Shown here: piece after piece, positions 50,237 through 57,437 of the stretch
Numbering within the stretch: position 1 is the stretch's first letter
How the letters are laid out: the number at the start of each line of letters is the position of its first letter
Virus record (IMG/VR): IMGVR_UViG_3300031787_000029
Location: 1-64,000 of that record
From: a virus
DNA length: 64,000 nucleotides
Direction: 5' to 3' (one strand)
Program-made: the position numbers and the translations under genes
The notes under the pieces: model-generated
The model's input: the letters and a program-made list of their open reading frames with translations, nothing else
The model's database searches: none
Told to the model about the DNA's origin: nothing

Positions 50237-50429
50237 ACTCACAGCACTTGATTTGATGGTAATTTCAGATACTTTGTATAGAACTCTTTCTATCGCAGGA
50301 TTTGAGGGAACTCTTGGTGGATATACAAAAGAAGCAAGAGAAAATGTTGCGAATAAGGTTCAAACAATTTTGAGTAATATGGAAGTAGAACTAACTGTGG
50401 AGAAAACTGATGCCCAAGATGACTTATGA
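50226..50429 (+). CDS. Small helical protein, 67 aa (MTKLTxLDL family)
   Basis: Two adjacent ATG codons (50226, 50229). MTKLTALDLMVISDTLYRTL, TKEARENVANKVQTI and MEVELTVEK are closely matched by the protein at 50730. Unknown function. Confidence 0.5.
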   Translation: MMTKLTALDLMVISDTLYRTLSIAGFEGTLGGYTKEARENVANKVQTILSNMEVELTVEKTDAQDDL

Positions 50430-50577
50430 AGAATGGTGTGAAAAAAATCCAATTGATTGGGATGAGATTGAAAAAAATGATAATCCAGATATGTTGATTA
50501 CTAAAACAGGTGTAGAAATGATGCATTATCACCTATACTTGTGGGAATGTAAAAAAGAAGAAGAAACAAATGACTGA
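50410..50577 (+). CDS. Small protein, 55 aa
   Basis: Overlaps both neighbours. MPKMTYEEWCEKNPIDWDE start, acidic, aromatic helix at the end (HYHLYLWECKKEEE). Unknown function. Confidence 0.45.
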   Translation: MPKMTYEEWCEKNPIDWDEIEKNDNPDMLITKTGVEMMHYHLYLWECKKEEETND

Positions 50578-50737
50578 CAAACAACCAACTTGGGATGGGA
50601 TTTACAAATCTCTTAATGTAGGTATTGTGAATGTTTATGAACTCACCGAACACTTGGATACACTCTACACTAAAATTTCTGAACTTGAAGCACGATTGGA
50701 TAAAGAGGAAGAATACCGACAGGAGCAAAATGACTAA
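50570..50737 (+). CDS. Small coiled-coil protein, 55 aa
   Basis: ATG overlaps the previous gene. The C-terminal half is a coiled coil (LYTKISELEARLDKEEEY). Ends inside the start of the next gene. Unknown function. Confidence 0.45.
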   Translation: MTDKQPTWDGIYKSLNVGIVNVYELTEHLDTLYTKISELEARLDKEEEYRQEQND

Positions 50738-50906
50738 ACTCACATCATTAGATTTATACATTCTCACCGATACTGTGCTACACTCCATAAGTCACGGTGA
50801 TTATTGGACTGGTTCTGCTACAAAAGAAGCACGGGATGGTGTCATCAAAAAACTTCAAATGATTATGAATGAAATGGAAGTAGAAGTATCTGTGGGAGAA
50901 AACTGA
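50730..50906 (+). CDS. Small helical protein, 58 aa (MTKLTxLDL family)
   Basis: Start ATG 50730. MTKLTSLDLYILTDTVLHSI, TKEARDGVIKKLQMI and MEVEVSVGEN make it a clear paralogue of the gene at 50226. The intervening two genes suggest duplication of a small block. Confidence 0.5.
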   Translation: MTKLTSLDLYILTDTVLHSISHGDYWTGSATKEARDGVIKKLQMIMNEMEVEVSVGEN

Positions 50907-51100
50907 TGACTTTACTTGAAACACTTGAATACTTTCTCACAGAAACCGCAGCAGATATGGATGGTTTGTCTTGGGAAATCCGTGAGGAAACTAACTTTGA
51001 GGACAACAACATAGACCATTTGACTGAATGTTATGATTTCAATAAACAACTTTATGATAATCTCAAACAAATCAAATCTATTATTGAGGAACTGAAATGA
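50906..51100 (+). CDS. Helical protein, 64 aa (IREET family)
   Basis: MTLLETLEYFLTETAADMDG, LSWEIREETNFED and QIKSIIEELK parallel the N-terminal half of the protein at 46051. Overlaps at both ends. Unknown function. Confidence 0.5.
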   Translation: MTLLETLEYFLTETAADMDGLSWEIREETNFEDNNIDHLTECYDFNKQLYDNLKQIKSIIEELK

Positions 51101-51333
51101 CTGACAAAAAAGAAGTAGCACAAACACTAAAAGATGCTGTAAAAACACTTTATCAGGATGAGAAGTGTGCCGAAATGGGTTGGGAAACAGATAAACCTAC
51201 TGTTATTATTGTTCTCCGTGAGTTAGTAGCAGAACTCCAATACTATCAGTTTTGTAGAGAGGAAGGTGTGGAAGATATGGTGCTTGATGCCCGTGCTATA
51301 CTTGATGTATGTGATGAATTGGAGAACCTGTGA
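51097..51333 (+). CDS. Helical protein, 78 aa (LREL family)
   Basis: Contains VIIVLRELVAELQYYQF and ends AILDVCDELENL, the C-terminal plan of the MTKLS family. N-terminus is diverged. ATGA overlap upstream. Confidence 0.5.
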   Translation: MTDKKEVAQTLKDAVKTLYQDEKCAEMGWETDKPTVIIVLRELVAELQYYQFCREEGVEDMVLDARAILDVCDELENL

Positions 51334-51509
51334 TGAGACATCAACACAACCTCAAACAAACTAAAATGTTGATTGATGCTGTTGAGCATTACATTTACAC
51401 TATCAAAGATGCTGCTCCTCAATATGCTGTGAAAGAATACCAAGAGTTGCTGAAAGAACTTGAAGAAGAGGAAGCTCTACTTGAAAGAACTATTAAGAGG
51501 GATTTGTAA
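51333..51509 (+). CDS. Small coiled-coil protein, 58 aa
   Basis: Start overlaps the previous stop (TGATG). Highly helical (YQELLKELEEEEALLERTI). Ends in the next start codon. Unknown function. Confidence 0.45.
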   Translation: MRHQHNLKQTKMLIDAVEHYIYTIKDAAPQYAVKEYQELLKELEEEEALLERTIKRDL

Positions 51510-52231
51510 TGACTAACCTTAAATTCACATCACCAAGTGGAGAAACTACCATAAAAGTTGAAGATACTGGTAGATTGGGAACAGTAGCACCTAAAACACA
51601 ACTACACATTCGCAAAATGGATGAACCAGTGAAATATGAAACTCCTATGACTGAAATTGAAGAACTGAAAGCACAAATCAAAGTGCTTGAAAAGAAGCTC
51701 TCATTCCTTGAAGAACTGGAAAAAACAAAATCACCAGTAGAAGAAGCATACAAAGATTGGTGGGGACAATATCCTAAATTAGAAACTGATTCCAAGTATG
51801 ATGTTATAAGGTGGCAAGGTTTCCAAGCAGGATATAATGCTGCTTATGAAGAAAAGGTAAGTGAAACCGCACAAGAACGAGGAGAACGAGTTCATAATGA
51901 AATGGAAGAAACTATCAAAATCCACGATGGTTATGGTGTAGTTGATTACAAACCAACTCCACAAACACCAGAACAAGTTGCTGATGGATTGAAAGAAGCA
52001 TTTAGAGAAGCAGTCAAACAAGGTGTAGTTTCATCTACTAAATCAAAAACACTCACAGACCTGATTTACGATTGGTGGGAAGATGTATTCACAACTCATA
52101 GTGATTGGGATATGGAAACTTCCATTGATAATTTGGTAGATGAAATTAGTTTGTGGTTGCCTACAGAACACGATACTAACAGTTATAAGTGGAATGAGTG
52201 TATCCGAATGATTAGAGAGAAACTACGATGA
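51509..52231 (+). CDS. Hypothetical protein, 240 aa
   Basis: N-terminal beta-rich segment, then a coiled coil (IEELKAQIKVLEKKLSFLEE), then an acidic helical C-terminal region with several Trp (YDWWEDVFTTHSDWD). The length suggests fusion of several of the small modules nearby. Unknown function. Confidence 0.5.
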   Translation: MTNLKFTSPSGETTIKVEDTGRLGTVAPKTQLHIRKMDEPVKYETPMTEIEELKAQIKVLEKKLSFLEELEKTKSPVEEAYKDWWGQYPKLETDSKYDVIRWQGFQAGYNAAYEEKVSETAQERGERVHNEMEETIKIHDGYGVVDYKPTPQTPEQVADGLKEAFREAVKQGVVSSTKSKTLTDLIYDWWEDVFTTHSDWDMETSIDNLVDEISLWLPTEHDTNSYKWNECIRMIREKLR

Positions 52232-52410
52232 CTGAAAGAAACTTCAAACAAGAGCTCGTTCACTCCTGTTACTATGATATGGAGAATGGATACGACAGCG
52301 AAACAATTGATTATGATTGTCTGATTGGTATTATCACTGAATTGTGTGATAGAATAGAGCAGTTGGAAAAGGACAACGAGCTCCTGAAATCTTATGCTTG
52401 GGAACAATGA
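52228..52410 (+). CDS. Small acidic protein, 60 aa
   Basis: Ends in a coiled coil (CDRIEQLEKDNELLKSYAW). ATGA overlaps at both ends. Unknown function. Confidence 0.5.
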   Translation: MTERNFKQELVHSCYYDMENGYDSETIDYDCLIGIITELCDRIEQLEKDNELLKSYAWEQ

Positions 52411-53192
52411 CTGAATACAATCTACCAGAAAAAGATGATGCTCCCTGGTTAAACACTACTTATGATGGATTTATGACCCACGAAGAAATGCTTGAAGTTG
52501 CCGCACAACGAGAAGCAGCAAATGAAGTGATTGTTGCTAAGGTATCTGAGGAAGACTATCAGAAAGTTCAGAAAGAAGTGGCAAACAAAAAAGCATGGGA
52601 AGCAGTAAAAAAACTGTATGATGAGAATGGTGATGCTCTCCAACAACTTGCTGATATCGAAAAGGAGGAACGAATGGATGCTGTGAGAACTGCTATTGCT
52701 GGTATTGATAAGTATTCTGATGCTCTCAAAGAACTTAATGAAACTGAAAAAGTAGAACTGCGAGCAGAGTTAGAAGCAAAGAAGAAAGAAAACTTTCAAC
52801 TGGTTGCTGATGCTTGTATGAAAGAATATGAGCAGAAGTATCATCGTGATGTATTCCCTGTGGATGAACACTGGGTTTATATGGTTTCTGAATACTTTGG
52901 CACAGGTGAAGGTCAAACCGTGTGTATTATGATGACACAGGCAAATCCTGGTCATCCTGAAGATTTTGAAACATCTACCAATAAGTATGTTGCTTGCACC
53001 ACTAAACAGTATCGTGCTGTGAGAGCATTCCATGAGCAGTTTGGCACTTGGCATCTTCATGGTCTCAGATTTCTCAGTAAAGAAGATTTCTTCAGCGAAT
53101 ATTCATACTACATTCCTCCAGCGATGATGAAACTCCTCAATAGAAGTTGCTTCAAAGACTTCTACACTCGTGTTCACTACAACTTCTCATGA
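52407..53192 (+). CDS. Hypothetical protein, 261 aa
   Basis: Start ATG 52407. A long Ala/Glu/Lys-rich coiled-coil N-terminal half (AAQREAANEVIVAKVSEEDY) is followed by a globular aromatic C-terminal domain (HWVYMVSEYFGTGEGQTVCI; WHLHGLRFLSKEDFF). The largest protein of the array; no family recognised. Confidence 0.5.
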   Translation: MTEYNLPEKDDAPWLNTTYDGFMTHEEMLEVAAQREAANEVIVAKVSEEDYQKVQKEVANKKAWEAVKKLYDENGDALQQLADIEKEERMDAVRTAIAGIDKYSDALKELNETEKVELRAELEAKKKENFQLVADACMKEYEQKYHRDVFPVDEHWVYMVSEYFGTGEGQTVCIMMTQANPGHPEDFETSTNKYVACTTKQYRAVRAFHEQFGTWHLHGLRFLSKEDFFSEYSYYIPPAMMKLLNRSCFKDFYTRVHYNFS

Positions 53193-53374
53193 CTAAACTT
53201 TCTCCAAAAGCAAAGGCAATTATGGATGTTTTTGATAATGAATATTATCATAAAGCAAAATTACGACAAGTTGCTATTGCTTCTACTCTTCGTGAGTTGA
53301 TTAAAGAACTCAAGTATATTGGTATTACTGAAAAGAACATTCTTGAAATTGTTGATGAACTGGAGGCATTATGA
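53189..53374 (+). CDS. Helical protein, 61 aa (MTKLS family)
   Basis: MTKLSPKAKAIMDVFDNEYY, IASTLRELIKELKY and ILEIVDELEAL. Clear member of the family at 49779. ATG overlaps the previous stop. Confidence 0.55.
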   Translation: MTKLSPKAKAIMDVFDNEYYHKAKLRQVAIASTLRELIKELKYIGITEKNILEIVDELEAL

Positions 53375-53574
53375 CTGATAAAGAGCTCTACAACCCTGAT
53401 GAGTTTCTACTGGATAACATCAAAGGGTATCACTATGAGGTGATGGATGAAGGACATCATGTGTGGATGGCTTTCTATTTTGAGAATGGTAACACAGGGC
53501 ACTTGAATGTCTTTCTGAATGATGGTAAGATTAACACACGTTATGAAGAGTGGGTGAATGACTTACAAACTTGA
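53371..53574 (+). CDS. Small protein, 67 aa
   Basis: Acidic N-terminus then beta-rich segment (HVWMAFYFENGNTGHLNVF). Overlaps on both sides (17 bases with the next gene). Unknown function. Confidence 0.45.
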   Translation: MTDKELYNPDEFLLDNIKGYHYEVMDEGHHVWMAFYFENGNTGHLNVFLNDGKINTRYEEWVNDLQT

Positions 53575-53863
53575 TGAAAACGCCAAAGCATTCTCTTATA
53601 CCAAAGAAGAATTGTTTGATTGCATTACCCGTATTGTTGCACACCCACACACTGCCATTACACATCACGATAAAACTCGTGCTATGGCAATATTTCTTAC
53701 GTTTGCCGATTATCTTGGAAACTATACTGAAAGCGACAACAACTTCGGTCATGTTATCTACGAATCAGATTCTACCGATTTTGAGGGACATGTTCTACAG
53801 TTGTTGGGTAAGAATAAGCCGATGGATTTTTATCAACCTGATGTTGATGAGTTACTGAAATGA
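53558..53863 (+). CDS. Hypothetical protein, 101 aa
   Basis: Helical with several His (RIVAHPHTAITHHDKTRAM) and an acidic end. The His cluster could bind metal, but no family is recognised. Confidence 0.5.
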   Translation: MTYKLDENAKAFSYTKEELFDCITRIVAHPHTAITHHDKTRAMAIFLTFADYLGNYTESDNNFGHVIYESDSTDFEGHVLQLLGKNKPMDFYQPDVDELLK

Positions 53864-54066
53864 AAGAGTGGTTTGAAGATGCTTGGTGGTCTTGGACTAA
53901 TTGTATTAACTTTCGACTCGTCAAGTATGGTGACGAGATAGATCGTTTTGCCTTCTTTGAAGAATTAAACAACGGTTGGTATCACATGTATATCTACCCT
54001 TATGATGACTGGTATCATCCGACTATCTCACAAGAACGAAAAAAGTTTTTAGGCCAAACACCATGA
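53860..54066 (+). CDS. Small Trp-rich protein, 68 aa
   Basis: MKEWFEDAWWSWTNCINFRL start; contains FFEELNNGWYHMYIYPYDDW. ATGA overlap before and after. Unknown function. Confidence 0.45.
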   Translation: MKEWFEDAWWSWTNCINFRLVKYGDEIDRFAFFEELNNGWYHMYIYPYDDWYHPTISQERKKFLGQTP

Positions 54067-54254
54067 CTACTAGAGCGTTACAAATCCTGGAATGTACGAT
54101 GGAACTTTCTATGCGTCCTAAAAGTGGCGATAGACAAAAGTTGATTGCTCGTGTAATTCGTGAGGTTGCTGATAGATTATGTACCGATTGGGGAGAACTT
54201 GAAGACCCTATTGAGATTTTGCGTGAAATTGCTGATGAGGTGGAGGCACTCTAA
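54063..54254 (+). CDS. Helical protein, 63 aa (LREx-DELEAL family)
   Basis: Contains LIARVIREVADRLCT and ends EILREIADEVEAL, matching the MTKLS family plan. ATGA overlap upstream, TAATG downstream. Confidence 0.5.
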   Translation: MTTRALQILECTMELSMRPKSGDRQKLIARVIREVADRLCTDWGELEDPIEILREIADEVEAL

Positions 54255-54412
54255 TGTTTGAAACTGAAACAACTTGGTGGTTTGAAAAACAAGACCGCAA
54301 AACTTGGTTACATCGTGCTCAATCAAAACTTGAAGAAGTTGTAGAACGACATGATGATGATATTGAACAAATTGAGAAAAGACTTCGTTATTTGGAGGAT
54401 AATTTATCGTGA
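54254..54412 (+). CDS. Small coiled-coil protein, 52 aa
   Basis: ATG 54254 overlaps the previous stop. Trp-rich start (MFETETTWWFEK) and coiled-coil end (DDIEQIEKRLRYLEDN). Unknown function. Confidence 0.4.
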   Translation: MFETETTWWFEKQDRKTWLHRAQSKLEEVVERHDDDIEQIEKRLRYLEDNLS

Positions 54413-54543
54413 CTGAAGAACAAAAAACACTTCTTGAAATGGTTGCAGAGGAACTCGGTGGAAAACTTTACACGGTTCTAGTGGCTGATAAGTACAAAGA
54501 ACACAAAGAAATTGTAATTAGATATGATGAACAAAAACGATAA
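54409..54543 (+). CDS. Small helical protein, 44 aa
   Basis: GTG start overlapping the previous stop (GTGA). MTEEQKTLLEMVAEELGGKL then a charged tail. It ends the strictly overlapping part of the array. Unknown function. Confidence 0.4.
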   Translation: MTEEQKTLLEMVAEELGGKLYTVLVADKYKEHKEIVIRYDEQKR

Positions 54544-54550
54544 GAACCTA

Positions 54551-54673
54551 GAAGTTAGACTTTATTATTCTTACAAATAAAAAGTTAGATGTTGCAAAAG
54601 TTTTCAAAATGTTACAAGACAAGTCAGCTTCAGATCCAAAATATGTTACAATGTTTAAGGAATGGAGATATTA
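54551..54673 (+). pseudogene. Possible gene remnant (no start codon)
   Basis: After a TAG at about 54548-54550 the frame reads KLDFIILTNKKLDVAKVFKM and on to KEWRY, ending at the TAA 54671-54673. It has protein-like composition but no ATG/GTG/TTG at its beginning. It may be the 3' remnant of a gene lost from the array, or chance. It breaks the otherwise continuous overlap pattern. Confidence 0.3.
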
Positions 54674-54676
54674 AGA

Positions 54677-54865
54677 ATGAATGTAACTGAATACAATGTA
54701 ACTGACTGGCAACTAACTCAAGATGAGTTTGCTGATGTGATTCATCTTGTAAAGAATGAAATGCAAAAACATTCTGATGATAAGTTCAAAGAACTTTATT
54801 ATGGTTTGATTGCAGGAAAACTATTAATTATGAAGAATGAAACGCAACCGTTCTCAAATAACTGA
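54677..54865 (+). CDS. Small protein, 62 aa
   Basis: Start ATG 54677; an in-frame ATG at 54662 would add five residues. Helical (QDEFADVIHLVKNEMQKHSD). Overlaps the next gene by 29 bases. Unknown function. Confidence 0.45.
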   Translation: MNVTEYNVTDWQLTQDEFADVIHLVKNEMQKHSDDKFKELYYGLIAGKLLIMKNETQPFSNN

Positions 54866-55007
54866 ATTTTATAAAGTTGGTTATATTCTAGACGAAGAAC
54901 AAAAATGGGCTTGTTATTTTGACTTTAATTGTGCTCAAGAAGCTATGATGAAGATGATTCGACTCGGTATAAATGTGACTGGAATGGAAACACAAATGAT
55001 GGTGTGA
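54837..55007 (+). CDS. Small basic protein, 56 aa
   Basis: MKRNRSQITEFYKVGYILDE start, then an aromatic/Cys segment and a Met-rich helix (AMMKMIRLG). Last gene before a 120-bp noncoding stretch. Unknown function. Confidence 0.45.
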   Translation: MKRNRSQITEFYKVGYILDEEQKWACYFDFNCAQEAMMKMIRLGINVTGMETQMMV

Positions 55008-55055
55008 CAGTCTGTTGGCTGTCCACTAACCACGCCGAAGGGGCTCAGATCTTGG

Positions 55056-55077
55056 TATCTTAGCCATGTTGAGACAC
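55056..55077 (+). repeat. Promoter-leader-like element shared with 58906
   Basis: tatcttagccatgttgagac matches tattctagctatgttgaaac at 58906 with a few substitutions. TATCTT and TATTCT are in the position of a -10 box. Each precedes a gene with early-type context. No convincing -35 is seen here. The rest of the gap 55008-55128 shows nothing recognisable. Confidence 0.4.
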
Positions 55078-55128
55078 GGATGTGGTCTTGACGCAACACA
55101 AACCCCTTTCAAGTAACTTCAAGACAAC

Positions 55129-55512
55129 ATGGCGACTCGTTCTCGCATTGGTGTTCAACTCAAGAATGGCTCTGTCCTTTCTGTGTATTGTCACTGGGAT
55201 GGCTATCCGGAGTGGAATGGTAAGAAACTGAAAGAATACTTCAACACTCGGCAGAAAGCTGCGGAATTGGTTGATGGTGGAGACATCAGTGCTCTGTGGA
55301 CTGATAAAGATTGGGATGGTAAAGAACAAGAGTTCGGTACTCTTTACTACGAAGGTCGTGGTGATGTAGACACTGAACCCAATTTGAGTGAATCTTTCCA
55401 AGACTTTATCAAGTCCGTGAATGATTCTTGGGCGGATTATGCTTACCTCTTTGCCGATGGTGAGTGGAAGTGTTATACTCCTAAAGGTAATGAAGAAAAA
55501 ATCCCTGCCTGA
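55129..55512 (+). CDS. Conserved phage protein, 127 aa (MATRSRIG family)
   Basis: Begins MATRSRIGVQLKNGSVLSVY and contains YCHWDGYPEWNGKKL. Proteins with this start and the CHWDGYP motif are widespread in cyanophages and other tailed phages. Cytosolic, mixed alpha/beta. Function unknown. Confidence 0.7.
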   Translation: MATRSRIGVQLKNGSVLSVYCHWDGYPEWNGKKLKEYFNTRQKAAELVDGGDISALWTDKDWDGKEQEFGTLYYEGRGDVDTEPNLSESFQDFIKSVNDSWADYAYLFADGEWKCYTPKGNEEKIPA

Positions 55513-55513
55513 T

Positions 55514-55651
55514 ATGGAAAACCTCATTCAAGTGAAGTATTACTTCAAGGAACATCCCAACACTACTCTCTCGGTGTTCCTTAAGACTAAAGAACAAGTT
55601 GAGGCTTTCAAGGCTAAACATCCCGACTATGTTTATGTGGAGGCTAAATGA
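55514..55651 (+). CDS. Small protein, 45 aa
   Basis: Start ATG 55514 just after the previous stop. Begins MENLIQVKYYFKEHPNTTLS and ends DYVYVEAK. ATGA overlap with the next gene. Confidence 0.45.
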   Translation: MENLIQVKYYFKEHPNTTLSVFLKTKEQVEAFKAKHPDYVYVEAK

Positions 55652-55788
55652 TTTACGTTGTTGAACTTTATGTTGGCGGCACTGTCTTCAAAGAAGAAGT
55701 GATTGCTACTAATCCTAAAGATGCCCGCGAAACTGCTCTTGCTCGTAATCCCAAAGCAAAAGTTGTTGGTGTTAACGTTAAATTCTGA
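55648..55788 (+). CDS. Small protein, 46 aa
   Basis: MIYVVELYVGGTVFKEEVIA then TNPKDARETALARNPKAKVV: a strand-helix-strand unit. ATGA overlap upstream. Unknown function. Confidence 0.45.
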   Translation: MIYVVELYVGGTVFKEEVIATNPKDARETALARNPKAKVVGVNVKF

Positions 55789-55796
55789 AAATTATT

Positions 55797-56204
55797 ATGA
55801 CTAAACAAAACGGATTTATTGACCCTGCTGTTGCTGCTATTGCTGTCGGTGTGGTTGTGATTGGTGGTCTCATCTTCATTGGTGGCCCACAATATAATGT
55901 GTGGCAACAATCTCTTGCTGGTAAGGCGGAACTGCAGAAAGCAGAATACACACGTCAGGTTGCTGTTCTTGAAGCACAAGCAAAGAAAGATAGTGCTCAA
56001 CAACTTGCTGATGCTGAAATCATTCGTGCTACTGGTGTTGCTAAAGCAAACCAAATCATCGGTGATAGTCTGAAAGATAACCGTGAGTATCTTCAGTACC
56101 TGTATATCACTGGTATTGAAGATGGTGCCAAGAATGGTAACGTGACCATCTATGTTCCCACCGAAGGTGGTATGCCAGTTCCTACTCTTCAAATGAATAA
56201 GTGA
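55797..56204 (+). CDS. Membrane-anchored coiled-coil protein, SPFH-tail-like, 135 aa
   Basis: N-terminal membrane helix AAIAVGVVVIGGLIFIGG (about 12-29), then an Ala/Glu/Gln-rich coiled coil (LEAQAKKDSAQQLADAEII; ATGVAKANQII) like the C-terminal part of band-7/prohibitin proteins. The SPFH domain itself is absent. It may act at the host membrane. Overlaps the next gene. Confidence 0.65.
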   Translation: MTKQNGFIDPAVAAIAVGVVVIGGLIFIGGPQYNVWQQSLAGKAELQKAEYTRQVAVLEAQAKKDSAQQLADAEIIRATGVAKANQIIGDSLKDNREYLQYLYITGIEDGAKNGNVTIYVPTEGGMPVPTLQMNK

Positions 56205-56590
56205 TGAAACATCTGTTGATTCTTGTGTCTCTGTTGGTAACTTCTCCTGCATTTGCACAAACAAAAGAAGTCACTAAACAGAAAGTATATCGTCCTTTTA
56301 CATACGAAACTGCATGTGCATTGGAAACTCCTCAAGAGTTTCAAGTAGATACATGTAAAGTTGTGGAAACTAGGGAGTCTACTGGTGCTCTTCGCACTCG
56401 TAATATCTTCTCTAATCGTTTCCGTCTTACCATCAAATCTCGTTTTGATAAAGAAAAGGGATTTGTAACTTGGGATTCTCACAATAAGTTTGAGTACAAG
56501 TTTGAATATAAAGTTGGTGGTGTAGATGGCCTTGGTGCCTGGTCTTATGTAATGCCAGGATTCTTACTTGAGAATGTCTCATGGGACTGA
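56204..56590 (+). CDS. Exported protein, 128 aa
   Basis: Signal peptide MKHLLILVSLLVTSPAFAQ with a textbook AFA-Q cleavage site. The mature part is beta-rich with two Cys (ACALETP, DTCKVVE) that could form a disulfide. Follows the membrane coiled-coil gene, so the two may both act in the host envelope. A GTG three bases upstream is an alternative start. Confidence 0.65.
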   Translation: MKHLLILVSLLVTSPAFAQTKEVTKQKVYRPFTYETACALETPQEFQVDTCKVVETRESTGALRTRNIFSNRFRLTIKSRFDKEKGFVTWDSHNKFEYKFEYKVGGVDGLGAWSYVMPGFLLENVSWD

Positions 56591-56608
56591 TAAGGATCTT
56601 TGATCAAT
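56591..56608 (+). repeat. Upstream promoter box, copy A
   Basis: taaggatctttgatcaat, one mismatch from the copy at 58858, and in each case just before a -35-like TTG. Contains the palindrome TGATCA. Confidence 0.5.
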
Positions 56609-56614
56609 CAGCCC

Positions 56615-56643
56615 TTGACTTTCTTCCGTTTTTTTCTTATTGT
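56615..56643 (+). promoter_or_regulatory. Sigma70-type promoter (TTGACT-17-TATTGT)
   Basis: -35 TTGACT (56615-56620), 17-bp spacer, TATTGT (56638-56643), 24 bases before the ATG at 56667. Preceded by the repeated taaggatct box. Confidence 0.65.
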
Positions 56644-56666
56644 ACTTTTGTTCAACTGATTCACAC

Positions 56667-56813
56667 ATGAACGACGATTTCAATTTTGATTCCTTTGATG
56701 AAGGTGATCTCTATGAATCCTTGATGGAATCTAATCCAGAAGATTGGCTTCCTGATGCTGGTATCCGAGAAGAGTTTGATTCTGAAACTCTTGCCCTTCT
56801 ACGGAACTTTTAG
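56667..56813 (+). CDS. Small acidic protein, 48 aa
   Basis: MNDDFNFDSFDEGDLYESLM; extremely acidic with Phe/Leu spaced through it, a composition seen in DNA-mimic or polymerase-binding phage peptides. First gene after the promoter. The DNA-mimic idea is speculation. Confidence 0.5.
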   Translation: MNDDFNFDSFDEGDLYESLMESNPEDWLPDAGIREEFDSETLALLRNF

Positions 56814-56844
56814 TATAATAAAATGGGTAAGTAGGTGAGTGTTA

Positions 56845-57351
56845 ATGAAGGTTGTTGAAAGACACCGATACGAAAACGGAGAAATCTTTGAGACTAGATC
56901 TCTGAGGTTTCTCCCTTTTTATTACTCGGAAGAGATTGCTGAATCTCTGATGAAGATCATTCGTAATCAACTTACACCTGACTTGCTGACTAAAAAGTAT
57001 CGCAAGGAGAATGAAACAAACCCAATGTACGGGCATTGTTATCATTCAACTCAAGCCCTATTTTATCTCATGGAACCTCACGATTTGATTCCAATGAGTG
57101 GAATAGATTACAGAGGTGATACACACTGGTGGTTGTATGATGACCGAGGAGTTATCTATGACACAACCGCAGATCAGTATTACTCTGTGGGACAAGTTCC
57201 CCCACATGCTGTTGGAAAGAAAACAGCTTGGTATGGTTGGAAACAACGACCACACCAAAGATCTCTCACTTTAATCATGAGAGTTCTTGATGCTTGTAAC
57301 ATTGAGTATTGTTACGAAACCATCAAACCTCAGACGGGGGGCTTGACATAG
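56845..57351 (+). CDS. Conserved phage protein, 168 aa
   Basis: Start ATG 56845. Core pattern: MYGHCYHSTQALFYLM, THWWLYDDRGVIYDTTADQY. The Cys-His start and HWW...D order resemble papain-like/NlpC-type or BtrH-like folds, but catalysis is unproven. This protein type recurs in cyanophages. Its 3' end overlaps the next promoter. Confidence 0.6.
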   Translation: MKVVERHRYENGEIFETRSLRFLPFYYSEEIAESLMKIIRNQLTPDLLTKKYRKENETNPMYGHCYHSTQALFYLMEPHDLIPMSGIDYRGDTHWWLYDDRGVIYDTTADQYYSVGQVPPHAVGKKTAWYGWKQRPHQRSLTLIMRVLDACNIEYCYETIKPQTGGLT

Positions 57352-57371
57352 TTCTTTGTCTGATCTATACT
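57343..57371 (+). promoter_or_regulatory. Sigma70-type promoter (TTGACA-17-TATACT)
   Basis: Near-consensus -35 and -10 with ideal 17-bp spacing, starting inside the end of the upstream gene. A 66-nt leader runs to the DUF262-HNH ATG at 57438. Probably a strong early promoter. Confidence 0.8.
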
Positions 57372-57437
57372 CAAAACATCAAAGACACGGACACAATCCC
57401 AACTCTTAATTGAGACGGTCAAAACTCCAAGTCCTAG

